From positions 281,603,999 to 281,667,998 of the forward strand of contig CM041776.1 of NCBI GenBank assembly GCA_023374045.1: a stretch of 64,000 bases of DNA, given 5' to 3'. The DNA is from Limonium bicolor. Lineage: Eukaryota; Streptophyta; Magnoliopsida; Caryophyllales; Plumbaginaceae. Shown here piece after piece: positions 24,025 to 35,965 of this stretch. Positions within the stretch are counted from its first letter, which is position 1, and each line of letters opens with the position of its first letter. The position numbers were made by a program, and so were the translations under genes. The notes under the pieces were generated by a model. That model was not told the origin of the DNA. It saw only the letters and a program-made list of their open reading frames with translations, and made no database searches.

Positions 24025-25410
24025 TGTTGTGAAAATGGTAAACTATGCAAGTTTCATATAGGGTAAAGTGTACCCAATCATAGTAGTATACAAAAGTGTC
24101 GTTCTGCTAGGAAATTGAGAGACTAATCTGGTGAGTTCAGGTATCTAGTTAATAAAAGCAGTTAAATGAAAGGGGGTTTAGCCAGAGGCAAGCTTGATAT
24201 TTTGGTTTAAAGAAAAATTACAAGAACAATCAAATTAAAATGGTGTGTTAATTTGTTGGATGGAAATGCGCTCTAGAAAGGTGGAAGCACCCAAATACTC
24301 CCCAAACTTAGCTATAATTCTAATTTGCTCTAGTTGTCTGTCAAGATTAAATTAGTAGCTTCACTAAAATCCTAGATAAAGCTATCCCTTAATTAGCTCA
24401 ATAAATCCTTCCATTAGGTTAGGTATAAATCACCAATTAGCATTAGACACTAATCTTAGCAATAGCAATAGAAAATACCAACTAATTGAAGAGGGCAAAT
24501 TCTAGGGTTTATCTCTCTCTTAGCCAAATCCCTAATTCACAAAATTATGGAATTAAGAGAAACCATAAATGTCCATAGTGGATCAATCTAGCATATTCGA
24601 TAAATTAAAGAGATAAAACAACTATAGTAAGATAATTAGGTACTACAAGCATGTTTGGGAGATTTGGGGTCAAACCCCCATCTAGAGCACAAAATGAGTC
24701 TACTCAAGCATTGAGACTACAAAGAAGAGAGAGAGAGAGAGGAGAGAGAAATAGCCATTAATGATGGTGGTTGAGCTTTGAATGAGGTGAGTAAGTCCAT
24801 TTTTCTTCTTCTCTTCCCTTCTCTTCTTTTTTCTCCTCTATTGTCGCCTCTGTCGAATGGAGAAAACGGGGCTGAAACGCGGGCGTGAAAAGAATGAGAA
24901 TTAATTTTCTCTTTTTGCTGCATTTTGACGAGTTGGGGCGCACCTCTGTAGGTGGCCCGGGTTTGTAAACCGGTACACAAACCCGGACCATGTTAAAATT
25001 GTGCCAGAGAGTTGCATAAGTATGTGGTCCGGGTTTGTAAACAAGTACACAAACCCGGACCATGCCAAAAAGAGGGCAGAAACTTCCAGCGGGATTGGTC
25101 TGGGTTTGTAAACCTGGACACAAACCCAAACCAGGGTAAAAATGAATCAGAATGCCCTTATTTTCTTAGTTTGGTCCCGTCTTGGTCTTGACTCTCGTGG
25201 CACACATCCCCAAGTCTCGTATAAGCATCCAAACAGCTCCTTTTCATCATTCGTTAGTGCTCCAGTGATCTTTTACCTAAATTATATCCAAAAGTGTGTA
25301 AATTTACTAATGATTATTAAATGCTCTATAAAGTGGTGAAAATAGGTTATAATCCAAGTAAAATGTAGGTGAATATAAACCTAATAGATGCATATTTTCA
25401 CCACTTATCA
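24025..25410 (-). repeat. E1 5' LTR
   Basis: About 1386 bp, the partner of 1212-2580. Its TGATAAGTGG end abuts the CTAGG duplication at 25411-25415 and its CA end abuts the primer site. Visible substitutions against the 3' LTR are frequent, for example over a dozen in the 120 bp nearest the primer site. Confidence 0.93.
24954..25131. repeat. Three phased GGTCCGG inverted-repeat modules in E1 5' LTR
   Basis: Left arms begin at 24954, 25026 and 25097, so spacing is 72 and 71 bp. Each pairs GG(T/C)C(C/T)GGGTTTGTAAAC with ACAAACCCGGACC or a close variant. This copy keeps the third module, which is partly deleted in the 3' LTR. Confidence 0.88.
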
Positions 25411-25415
25411 CTAGG

Positions 25416-27015
25416 TTGGAACGGGAGTGCTGATGCCGTAAGGGAGTGGGAGAGAAATTGAAATGTTGTAGCAAGGATGGCTGGTCGAGAGAGTATGGAA
25501 AGATGAGAAGAAAAGTATTAAAGTGATGCCTAGTTGTACTTGGCTAGTCTTGATAATATCTAGCTTTACTTTTGGTTCCCTTCTCTATGTATATTATCGA
25601 ATGGGATTTCAAGAATTCTAGTGACTTTGCCAGCCATAATATAAAAGGAAAAGTGAGGGAAATGATGGTTATAGTACATTTAGCTTGTTTAACCTCTAAC
25701 TTTACCTTTTTCCTTTATTTTATTTTGCTAGCTACATCCGAAGGCATGGAGGTGAGGCTGGAGATTTGTCAACCGTGAGTAGAAGAGAGGAATGCAGTGA
25801 GGTCAGCCGAATATGTGAGAAGTAGAAGAAGGGAAGGCGAGGTAAGGTACTTATTTTATGCTTTTAAGAGTACTTGTTTGCTTTTAATCTTACTTTTTGT
25901 TTCTTTCTTTTCCTCATGTAGTAGCAACTTAATATAGAGAGATAGGGTGTAAGGGTTCTCGGATGTGTGGAGGAGAAAAGGAGGACGGAAGTAAGGTCAG
26001 TACAAGTGACACCTTATCTTTATGTGTTAGGCTTTTACTTGTTTACCTTCCCCATGTTTCTTTGCTTTTCAATTTCTCTGTTGCTATTGATACATATATA
26101 TGTGTGTCGGCTGTGTTCATAATGGGGGAAGAGTTTCTTGAACTTTTGTGTATTAATGTGTAGCATTAATGAGTGTATTAGGGATTTATTTCATGTATTG
26201 AATCGTACATGTGTTATTCTTTGTTTTAGTGTGTATATATGTGATTGTTGTATTTATGATTTTGGTTTGAGTATATGGATTACTTCATGTAATTATATCA
26301 CTTATTTTGTGACACTAGTATATGTACTAATATATTACATATTGTATTAGTTTTAGAAGTTAATTCCTCCTTAATAATATTCTCTCTTTGATTAGAGATT
26401 TAATGTATGGTTTAGTGTCCATTTTGGACTATATATTTATACGATAATATTTATAGCTATTATATTGCTCATGATTTAAATTAACCCTTATTAATTAAGG
26501 TAATAAATATTTGGAGTATTTCATATAAGGCTTACGGAATCGATGAGTAGTTTGGCCGAGTTAGAAACCTAGGTCAAGATGAAGATTATGGCGATTCAGG
26601 TGTAAGTGGATGCGGCTACTCAGAAGCCCATGATGGTGATAATGGGTTTAAGTGGGAACTATACAAGAGATTGGATGGATACCGCAAGAGGCGGTGAAGG
26701 ACTACGCCATTTAGACCGCAAACCCGTGAAGCTAGGATATGATTTCAGTCAATTGGTGGATCAAGTCGCTCTACTCTTACTGAAGAATTTTATGGTGTTC
26801 AATGGATGGTAGTTGGTTTTGTTTATGGTGACTAGTTGGACAGGAATAGCTAAGTTGGAATGTAATCAAAATCTAACCTTGGTTAGATTAAGTATAAGGA
26901 AGTGTTAGGCTTGGTGTTTATTGTCTACTTTAGAAGTTATCAACCAATAAACTAATGACAATGTTTTCGAAAACAAAAGTTTTTCATAGATATAATAGTT
27001 GGTAACATACTGACT
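25416..27015. other. Unclassified right flank of E1
   Basis: Continuation of the sequence interrupted at 1211. It contains short open stretches (25572-25778, 25963-26163, 26606-26812) with no family resemblance that I recognise. The alternation of T-rich runs and GAGGTAAGG-like segments could be an old LTR or an intron-rich relic. I see no RNA gene or clear transposon end. Confidence 0.35.
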
Positions 27016-27023
27016 TAAAAAAA

Positions 27024-27978
27024 GGGAAATTTCATGAAATGCCACTATATTTTTGGCTAATTCATGAAATGCCACAAAAAAAAAGAAAGTCATAAAATGC
27101 CACTATATAATCATAAAACTCGATGAAATGCTACTATAGTCATTGACTAGATGGAAAAAAGACAAAAAACACCCATACTAGTTAACAAAGTATTTTTAAA
27201 GTTCACAATATGCCCCTAGGTGTAAATTTTTTTACAAAAATATCAAAAAATTTATAAAAATTTAAAAAATATAATTTTTTTTGAAAAAATTTAAAAATAT
27301 AATAAAAATTGAAAATATTATAAAAATTAAAAAATCATAAAATATTAAAATAAAAAAATATTTTATTTTTCTTATTTGGTACCATAAAAGAATATTATGT
27401 TCTAAACAAATAATTTATATCAATTTTTCTACCAATTTATATCATTTAAGTACCATAATTTTATAATAATTTTTACCACACATTTTAAATTATTATTTTC
27501 TAACAATATTATTTTTATGGTACTGAATAAATTTTAAAAATTGAAACATTTATTTGTTTTAATATTTTATGATATTTTCAATTTTATATTTTTATAATTT
27601 TTTGATTTTTATACATTATTTATATTTTTATTGTATTTTTAATTTTTTGTGAATTTTTAACATTTAGGGATATTGTGAATGTACTTAGTACATTGTTAAA
27701 AGTTTATTTTTTTAATTTTTATTACTTTTTTTATTTTTTATTGTATTTTAATATTTTTGTGAATTTTTGTAAATTTTTTAATACTTAGGGACATATTGTG
27801 AACTTTAAAAATACTTTGTTAACAAGTAGGGGTATTTTTATCTTTTTTCCTTCTGGTCAATGACTATAGTGGTATTTTATGGAGCTTTACGAAAATATAA
27901 TGACATTTTGTGACTTTCTTTTTTTAGTGGTATTTCATAAATTAGCCAAAAATATAGTGGCATTTCATGAAATTTTCC
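27024..27978. mobile_element. MULE-like MITE with long terminal inverted repeats
   Basis: Ends read GGGAAATTTCATGAAATGCC and the inverse GGCATTTCATGAAATTTTCC. The inverted arms extend about 190 bp and include the paired phrases AATGACTATAGT(G)G and ACATATTGTGAAC. The middle is extremely AT-rich and non-coding. An 8-bp duplication TAAAAAAA flanks it (27016-27023, 27979-27986), though low complexity weakens this as proof. Long inverted repeats favour a Mutator-like derivative; hAT is possible given 8 bp. Confidence 0.75.
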
Positions 27979-28109
27979 TAAAAAAATGTTGGTAACATAC
28001 TTTTGTTTTTACATTGAATAACGTTTATTTCAAGTCGACAAGTGTATTTGTAATAAATAAAATATATTTGTTTGACAATAATTAATTAAGTTTCATATGG
28101 TCAATAAAA

Positions 28110-29280
28110 GTTATGAAGGGAGAGAAAGTAACAAGATTCTTGAAAAAAAAAAGAAAGATTCTTCATTGCACAACATCACATCTGAACTCAATCATATTTA
28201 TTCCCCTGATACCTTTTTCTTTCCCTCCTTTTCATTTTCCTCTTGCCCCCTCTTTACCATCTTCCGAGAAAACTACTAATATAATACATGAATGATAACC
28301 ATATTAAAATTTTCAGATACCCAGTCCGTGTAATAATAAAAGAGAAGTAAATTATGTACATTTGCATGGTATGACGAAATTGTAATTTTTTGAGATTATT
28401 TTTGAAAAAATGGGTTTATTTAGCTACTTAAGTTATATTAACCGCGGGTGCCACCAATAGCTAAGGTACTACAAGTCTACAATGGTCTTTTGCTATCGGT
28501 ATATATGCGATTGTGGTCTGACTAATTCCTCATTTGTGCTCACATATATTTAAGATATATAATTATATGTATATATATATTTATAATATATTAAGATAAT
28601 TTTCTTTTATAATATATTGAAACACATAAGATAAAAATATAAAATATTCCATCTATATCAAAACGAGCGTAATTAAAACAATAGAGTAGTTTTGAAAGGT
28701 TTTTGAGACACTTATTTTAAAGGTTGAAATAGAATTATAGAGGCACTGTGTTATAGATTTTTTAATTAAACTATTCTATTTATAATAGGCCAAATTTAAT
28801 ATATTTTTATAAGGATCACTTTTATAGTTAAAAAAAGTTGTGACGTGGTAACAACTAAATACACCCCATTTTTTAACAAAATATAAAGACGCAATAGAAG
28901 ATTTATAAAAAACAAATGATAGTAATATTTTATAAGGAAATTAATATAATTTCCATTATAATAAAACATTATGTTAGATGTCTATATAAAAATAAATTTG
29001 TACCAATATTAATAAAATACACACTTTACTAAAACATAAATATATATTAATAAATAAAATTCATATACATTAAAGTAAAATATAGCAAATTAATTCACGA
29101 CTCATTCAAAAACATCATTTCACACTTTACATATATATGATGCACAGTTGGTCCATTTCTCTTCCACTATCATTTCTTTTTGACATTTTTGGGCTAGAGT
29201 GTAACGATACTATCTAAACAAGTATCATAACAATTCTTTTTTTTAAAAAAAAGTCATGGGAATGGTGGGTGGGTGGTGCC
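28110..29280. repeat. Old segmental duplication, copy A
   Basis: Collinear with about 39380-41410. Shared landmarks include ACAAGATTCTTGA, CTCAATCATAT, CCCAGTCCGTG(T/C) plus AATAATAAAAGAGAAG, a TTAACCGCG(G/A)GTG block, TTTTGCTA(T/G)CGGTATAT and TTGACATTTTTGG(G/A)CTAGA. Spacing between copies is about 11.2-11.5 kb. Divergence is high, so the event is old. No gene is recognised inside. Confidence 0.75.
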
Positions 29281-29319
29281 GTAGGAACCAAAATTATACG
29301 CAATATTTGAGAAATTGGT

Positions 29320-29542
29320 TATAGCACTTTGTTATGTTTATTTTTTGACATGTTTTTCACTCTAGTATTATATATATGATAACATAATTTTATAAAATTA
29401 AAATTGTTAAGATATAGTTTGTCAAAAAAGGAATTAATTGTATAATTGAATTTATCAAAATACTGTATCTTATATATTAAATATTGAAATAAAACAGCAT
29501 ACTTAAGTAATAATATGACAATCATGGTGAGTGGAAGGAGTA
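29320..29542. mobile_element. Decayed Stowaway-type MITE (possible)
   Basis: The internal wording (GACATGTTTTTCACTCTAGTATTATATAT, mirrored by TATATTAAATATTGAAATAAAAC) and a GTGGAAGGAGTAT right end resemble the intact copies at 34450-34688 and 37758-38009. The left terminus is not preserved. Confidence 0.4.
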
Positions 29543-29571
29543 TAAGAGAATCGTAGGGCCCGCCCCAACCA

Positions 29572-29739
29572 ACGGCGGAGTCAGGGGGATGGAGGGAGCA
29601 AGGACCCCCAACTTTGTTAAATTGCACAAAAATATAGTGTAAAAAAGATTTTTTTAAGAAATTTTTTACAAAACCCCATTTAATTATTTGTAATTTTATA
29701 TATGTCCCCCTCAATTTTTATTGAGGCTCCGCCCCTGGC
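29572..29739. mobile_element. hAT-type MITE of the GTGGCGGAG family, copy 1
   Basis: Imperfect ends ACGGCGGAGTCAGGG and the inverse of GCTCCGCCCCTGGC. A perfect 8-bp target duplication CCCAACCA lies at 29564-29571 and 29740-29747. About 168 bp, non-coding. Related copies are at 35251-35384 and 36124-36414. Confidence 0.82.
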
Positions 29740-30094
29740 CCCAACCACTGGTTCATGAGCTCTAGAAGTGCCCACTGACATAGATAGTAACGGTCCAAGC
29801 ATAACCTTGCTAGACCAACAACCACGAGTAAAAAAAACAACGTTAAAAGACAAATACTATCGTACAACTGAAAGTATTGGAGGATGATGCTTTTGAGTGT
29901 ATAAATATATTATAATGTTGATGTGTATACTATTGTGTGTATTATTAAAACATTTTATTTGATTTTGTTACCGATTCAATTTTATTAAAATAGATTTTAA
30001 ATTAAATAAATCTACCATTAAATTTGATGGTAGAGTAACAATCTCTACAACCTATCAAAACTAGAGGAAAATCTGAGAGACACACGTAGATTAA

Positions 30095-31054
30095 GGATGC
30101 GTTCGCCTCACCTTTTTTGTGTATTTTTTGACAGCATAAATGTACAGCATATGCTATTTTGGACTCCTTCATTTGTTTTTGTTGTTCGCCTAAAACAGCA
30201 TAAATGTCAGCATAAATGACAGCATAAATGTCAGCATAAATGCCCGCAGCAAATGCTACTTTTTCGTTTTCGTGCTTTCACTTCCGTTTCTTTACTCACT
30301 TCATAATGCAATTACTGTGACTATTGATTTAAAAAAAAAGAAATTTTTTACAAGTTACTTTATTTATTACAAATTACATAATGCTTTAAATAATTTATAA
30401 AAAATAGTACTACATCTTTAGCCAAATTTACAAAAAATCACATTTATAATACAAATCTATAATATATTATTTGTAATACCACATAGATTAATAAAATTAA
30501 AAAAACAAATAAATATACACACTTGTTGATATATAAATTAAAATAGTATATAGAAATATGAATGCATATAAATTTATTAACGTATATAAAAATATTATAT
30601 ATTATTAAAAGTTATAATTTCACTAAATAAATTCACATAACATTATCAGAAAATTTGAAACGTTTTTTCTCTTTTTTATGCTTTTATATTTGTAAGAATT
30701 ACAAAATTTAGATAATAAAAATATATTGTTTAGGAGTTACAAGTTTTGCTTAAATAATAGAAATAAAATTTTTATTGTTTGTGAATTTTTTTATTTATTT
30801 TTACTAACAAAATAAAGTTACGTAGTGTAATATAATAAATTATAATTGTAATACGAAAACGGTAAACACACTACATATAATTAACTGAACCAAACATGCT
30901 GCATATATGCTGCACTGCCAAACAGCAGTTTTCAAAACAGCTGCATTTATGCCAGCACATTCCTGCCAGCAAATATGCTGCATTTATGCCAGCGCATTCC
31001 TACTGTCAATTATGCTGCATTTATGCTGCCAAAACAGCCATGCCGAACAGAGCC
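30095..31054. mobile_element. Tourist/PIF-type MITE, copy 1
   Basis: Ends GGATGCGTTCGCC and the inverse of GCCGAACAGAGCC, flanked by TAA (30092-30094 and 31055-31057). Both subterminal regions carry repeats of AGCATAAATG(T/C)CAGC in opposite orientation. The middle is AT-rich and non-coding. A very similar 960-bp copy sits at 41752-42711 with a different 3-bp flank. Confidence 0.78.
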
Positions 31055-31319
31055 TAATACTCGTCCCCGTGTTCCATTCCAACTAAAATCTTCTTATATC
31101 ACCGATTAACCATCATTAAATTTATACTTTTCTTAGATTATTACTGTCTCAAAGGTTGCTTGTAGCTGCTACTTCTCAAAGGTCTGAATCCTCGATTCAT
31201 ATTACCGTGATCAAGAAGAAGATTGAACAACGGTGAAAATCAAGTTTTTGTAATTTGTTAGTGTTTTCTCAATATATTTTGACCAGTAAAAAATGAAAAG
31301 TTGATGATTTTAGAACGAT

Positions 31320-32200
31320 GAACAATTAAAAAATGGTAAGTAGTATTAACTTGTTATTTGAACAAAAATAACAACAGTATGAACTAAATATTGAACAAAT
31401 AGTTCAAAAGTTGAACAACTAGTCTTGAATTTGAACATAAACAATCAAGAATAATAGGAACTAACTTTTGAACAAAGGGTCCAAAAACTCAAACAACTAG
31501 TTATTTGAACACGAACTTGATTATTAAAGAATGAGAAAGTATAAAAAAACTAGTTCATTTATATGAACACGAACTTGATGATTAACGTATAAAAAACATA
31601 TAAAAAAACTAGTTCATTTATATGAACACGAACTTGATGATTAACGTATAAAAAAACATATAAAGGTAGGTTGTATCAACATTGTTTTATTACATAATTT
31701 TCTTGAACAAATAGTCTCCAATTTGAACTTAAAAAATTAGGAACATCATGAATAAATATTGCACAAATGGTTCAATTAGTCGAACAATTAGTCCCAAATT
31801 TAAACATAACAAAATTCAGAATGGTATGAACTAAATTTTGAACAAAGGGTCCAAAAGAATCGACTAATCAACGTTGGTTATGTGAAGACAAACTTGATGA
31901 CTACTCAATGATAGAATATTAAAAAGGTAAGTTGTATTAATATTATTTTATTATATGATTTTCCTTGAACAATTAGTCTTAAAATCATAAACAACTTAAA
32001 ATAAATATCGAAACACTAGTATCACTTATTAGCACACGAACTTGATAATTATAAAACAAAAAACCAATAAAAAATAGGTATATTGTATTATCATTGTTTT
32101 ATTATATAATTTATCTTAAACAATAGTCTCACATTTAAGCATTAAAAAGTTTGGAATGATCTAGAATAAATATTAAACAAATAGGGAAGAAATAGACCAA
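31320..32200. repeat. Irregular minisatellite-like region
   Basis: Phrases such as GAACAAATAGT(C/T), CACGAACTTGATGATTA and AGGTA(G/A)GTTGTAT recur. A nearly exact two-unit repeat of about 65 bp lies at 31548-31672 (ACTAGTTCATTTATATGAAC). Longer, looser repeats begin near 31335, 31666, 31926 and 32076. No coding sense is seen. Confidence 0.65.
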
Positions 32201-32397
32201 GTGGAGGGAATTCTATAAAACACATTTGTAGACTATAAGACCTACTCTATCCTCTCACAATGTAGTTACAAACAGAAGTGTTGAACATGCGACCGCAGAT
32301 TCGACGCTGTAGTCCAGCCACGTCCAGTATTGTGCGGCTGACTGATTTGGAAGTCTCAGTCAGTTGTTATTGGACTGTTTTATTGATTGAGTTGCCT

Positions 32398-33193
32398 TTT
32401 TACTATATTAACTTTAAATGGTTATAACTTTTAATATATAAGTCCAAAATGAAAAAAATTATATCATTATTCATCTAAATTCAAGCTCTTTAAAACAAGA
32501 CCGGTCATGGATATGCTTTGATAACTTTGAAAAAAAATTTATTTTTACATGTATACCATGATAATCTAAAATCATATATGATTCATTAGTTTTGATATTA
32601 TGATTCATTAAAATTGATAGTATGATTCATTAACTAATAAGTGGTGAATTGTATAACAAACTCCGGAACCGATGAAAATTATTATTGTCTTGTAGTGTAT
32701 TATTATTGTTGTATGATGTATTTTAAACCTTATATAGTGAATCATGTATTTTTCTTACGTATCAAACATTTGTTTGTGTTGTATCATTGTTTCAAATATT
32801 TATTTTTATATGTTACTGATGATATACTAAAATGATGTTATAATTCATTAAATTTGATATTATGATTCATTTGAAATTAGTATTATGATTCATTAACTAA
32901 TAAATGGTGAATTAGATAACAAATTTCTGAACAAATACTGAATCATTATTGTTTTGTGGTGTATTATTAATGTTATATGGTGTATTTTAAACTGTATGTG
33001 GTGAATCATAAGTGTCATTGATATATGTTAATATGTACATGTAACTAACATAAATTTGTAAACTTGTCAAAATATATCCATGATTGGTCTTGTTTTAAAG
33101 AGCTTGAATTTAGATGAATAATGGTGCAAAATTTTTTAATTTTGGACTTGTATTTTAAAAGTTACAATTATTTAAAGTTAATACAAATATTAC
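32398..33193. mobile_element. Foldback element 1
   Basis: Inverted arms of about 145 bp (32398-32540 and 33053-33193) share CATCTAAATTCAAGCTC and TTTAAAACAAGACC. The interior contains two diverged tandem units of about 260 bp with repeated ATGATTCATTAACTAATAA. It is non-coding. The arms are also shared with element 2 at 33490-34140. I could not find a convincing target duplication. Confidence 0.7.
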
Positions 33194-33489
33194 TGTTATA
33201 TATATCCCACATAAACACTGTCACATCACTTACCCGTGCAGTATTATGATGGCTTGCAACTGACCTGCGACCTATAATCACAAGCGGATGATAACTCACC
33301 AATTTTGCTACCCAATGCGGTTATACTTTCTGTCTAAAAAATATATAAACGACATGTCTTGGCTGCATGTCACTGTAGCCAAGTTGGCTACATCCCTGCG
33401 ATTCGGTGGTTTCTTCTTTTTTTTTTAATGTAAGGTTCGCTCGGTGCTACATTACATTTTGTTTGTTTTTCTTTTTTTAACACAAAAAT

Positions 33490-34140
33490 TTTAAATTGTG
33501 TTAACTTTTAATATATAAGTTCAAAATGAAAAAAATTATATCATTGTTCATCTAATTTCAAGCTCTTCAAAACAAGATCAGTCATGGATATATTTTGATA
33601 ATTTTTTTAAAAAATTATTTTACATGTATTGTGCACAGAACATAAAAGAAAACTTGTACATATGGTCACACAAACCTGTACAAATGTTCACTAAAACATG
33701 TACATCCTCACGTAAAATTATGTACATCCTCACATTAAACATATATAGATAGTCATATAAACCTGTATGAATCATTAAATATATACATCCTTAGATTAAA
33801 ACATGAATATGTAAGGAAGAACACTTGTACAGACGGTCATACAAACATGTACAGATGACCATACAAACATGTACAAGATGTTCATTAAAGAACATGTACA
33901 TTATCACATTTGAACATGTACATCGTCACATTAAAATATGTATATTCTCACATTAAAATATGTACATCATCATATTAAAGTATAGAACGACTTATACATG
34001 TAAAAATAATTTTGTTTTTTAAAATTGTCAAAATATATTCATGACTGATCTTGTTTTGAAGGGTTTGAATTTAGGTGAATAATGATATTTTTTTTTTCAT
34101 TTTGGACTTATAACAACAATTTAAAATTATTAATATTATT
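33490..34140. mobile_element. Foldback element 2
   Basis: Inverted arms (33490-33630 and 34000-34140) are close relatives of the arms of element 1. The interior (33640-33990) is different: an imperfect array of ACATGTACATCCTCACATTA and close variants. Same arms with unrelated tandem-repeat interiors suggest interior replacement or amplification. Confidence 0.68.
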
Positions 34141-34449
34141 GTGATAAAGATAAAGAAAAAATTGTTTACACAAAAAGACAAAAAAGAAAAATTATCTTAC
34201 ACGCTCTCGGTCCGTCACATTTCTACTTTCATAAATTATAAAACTAACTCACTATCTCTCATCTCTACTTTTCTACTTTCATAAATTATAAAACTAGTCC
34301 AGATATAACTATCAACCGGCTGTAGCTAAGAATTTAGTGGAACCTAGTAGATGTCGTTTGTTTTTTTTTTCTTTCTTGATTAATATCGCACGAACGCTTA
34401 ACCATGGGAATTCGTCTTTTCTTTTATAATTATGATAAACTATTGTATA

Positions 34450-34688
34450 CTACCTCCGTCCCACTTTGAGTGTCCTGTTTACTTTTTGGCACGTTTTTCC
34501 ACTTCAATATTAAACATGTAAAATAAAATAATTTTATAAAATAAATTTCTACAACATATAGTTTTTCATATAAGCTTTTTATTGTAAAACTTAGATTTGT
34601 AAAATTATGTTATCTTATATGTTAAATATTGAAGTCAAACGACATGTCCAAATAGTAAATGAGACAGTACAAAGCCGGACAGAGGGAG
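34450..34688. mobile_element. Stowaway-type (Tc1/mariner) MITE
   Basis: Ends CTACCTCCGTCCCAC and the inverse of GGACAGAGGGAG, flanked by TA on both sides (34448-34449, 34689-34690). Internal palindromic AT-rich sequence, no coding. CTCCCTCCGTCCC is the common plant Stowaway terminus. Confidence 0.85.
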
Positions 34689-34967
34689 TATTAATTGCTT
34701 AATGAACTTTTTTCATATTTTTATTCACAGTCCTATTTTACATTTGTCTACGGCAAATTCTACAGATTTACATAATTCACAATTGTACTGTGTTTTACTT
34801 TTAAGGGCCATTGTATCAAATAAATATAAGACGCATGGCTCGGTCCTTTGGGCTCTGCGCGTCGCATCTTCAGGCCCACCGATATACATAATAACAGTCC
34901 AACCACAACATGGACCAACAACCATCTACGCTAAAAAGTGTAAAAAGATTTTTAAAAACATAAAAAT

Positions 34968-35039
34968 TCCGTTGCCGGGACTTGAACCCGGGTCTCTCGG
35001 GTGAGAGCCGAGTATCCTGACCAACTAGACTACAACGGA
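34968..35039 (-). tRNA. tRNA-Glu (anticodon CTC)
   Basis: The 72-bp minus-strand sequence begins TCCGTTG and ends CAACGGA, which pair as a perfect 7-bp acceptor stem. The anticodon stem CTCGG/CCGAG encloses the 7-base loop CTCTCAC with anticodon CTC. The B box GGTTCAAGTCC and a D arm with GGTCAGGA are present. A T run (ATTTTTA) follows directly on the minus strand and would serve as the RNA polymerase III stop. It decodes GAG. All visible arms are intact, so it is probably functional. No intron. Confidence 0.96.
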
Positions 35040-35250
35040 AGTTGAAATAAAAGTAACTTATTTCTACAGCCTCTGCTTTCGTTTTCACATAAGGGGATTT
35101 GCAGAACACGCGGCTCAAGGTATCACGACTCCGACCGAGGGACATGAATAAACCACGTCAGATACTCAAGCGAAACTATGGGTGCATATCGTGAAAGAAT
35201 CTCTAAGAGTATACACAAATCTGCAGAAGTAAATATAGTAGTATAAGATA

Positions 35251-35384
35251 AGTGGCGGAGCTAGGACCCTCTAACTATAGTGTAAAAAAGTTTTTTTTAA
35301 ATAAAATTTAATAAAAGATCCCCTAACTTTTTATAATTCTGTCTTTGCCCCCTCAACTTCTATTTCTGACTCCGCCCCTAGATA
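35251..35384. mobile_element. hAT-type MITE of the GTGGCGGAG family, copy 2
   Basis: Ends AGTGGCGGAGCTAGG and the inverse of CTGACTCCGCCCCTA. The middle is similar to copy 1 (AGTGTAAAAAAG, then TTTGCCCCCTCAA). No clear target duplication remains. Confidence 0.72.
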
Positions 35385-35965
35385 TAGCTAGCTTGTAATT
35401 AGTAACAAGATTGTGAAGCTCATCACGTTCACTTGCTTATTATATTAGTACTGTTTTAAAGAAAAACCCACATCTTTATTTCATTGGGTTAATTTAGGGG
35501 GCGTTCGAACTTCTCCATAAAAAGCTTGGAAATCAAACTTTTTGTTTAATCTCCCTGTGGTTATTCTATGAGTTGAAGCTATGTGTATTTTTGTGGACCC
35601 AAAAACTAAAATACTTCAATAAAAATATAATATCTATCACATAAATCTTCTACTTTAGCAAATCGTAAGTATAGAACATGCCCTTAGGCTCAGTTCAGTA
35701 GGAGGCAGTAAGAGCTTAACCAGCTTTTAAAAAACATGCCGGACAAGTGTCAACATTTAGGGGGCGTTCGAAGCCCGCTAGTAAACGTGGCTATATTTGC
35801 GTTTAGATAAATGTGACTGTGGTTAGTGTATAGTAACTGGACAGGTGTGTTTTTTGTCAGTTCAGTTTAAAAAAGATCCAATTAAATACTGCCATGTGTC
35901 CTCATCTTTTTTTTTGAAATAGATTAATCATACAATCGCCTCCTGCGAACGGACCCTTAATCTAC
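35385..35965. other. Unclassified AT-rich spacer
   Basis: The phrase AGGGGGCGTTCGAA occurs twice (about 35497 and 35759), with CGAACGGACCC near 35948, suggesting the end of a decayed MITE. No gene is seen. Confidence 0.4.

Larger units (their letters stand above)
1212..25410 (-). mobile_element. Athila-type Ty3/gypsy retrotransposon E1, carrying a nested LARD
   Basis: Two direct LTRs (1212-2580 and 24025-25410) bound the element. Both start TG and end CA on the element strand (TGATAAGTGG at the start). They are flanked by a perfect 5-bp target duplication CTAGG at 1207-1211 and 25411-25415. On the minus strand the order is 5' LTR, tRNA-Asp-like primer site, gag, protease, RT-RNase H, integrase, non-coding 3' region, polypurine tract, 3' LTR. 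RT wording ([27 protein letters not shown]) and the LGAS protease are typical of the Athila lineage. No env-like frame is seen. Stops and frameshifts are scattered, and gag is split by a 14.5-kb insertion. The LTRs differ visibly from each other, so E1 is older than its passenger. Confidence 0.93.

Noticed and set aside
26606..26812. 68-residue frame MDAATQKPMMV...
   Set aside because: Codon use and neighbours give no support; it lies in the unclassified flank of E1, probably transposon-derived.
34702..35145. Frames of 66-100 residues around the tRNA
   Set aside because: They read through the tRNA gene and its flanks and have no protein features.
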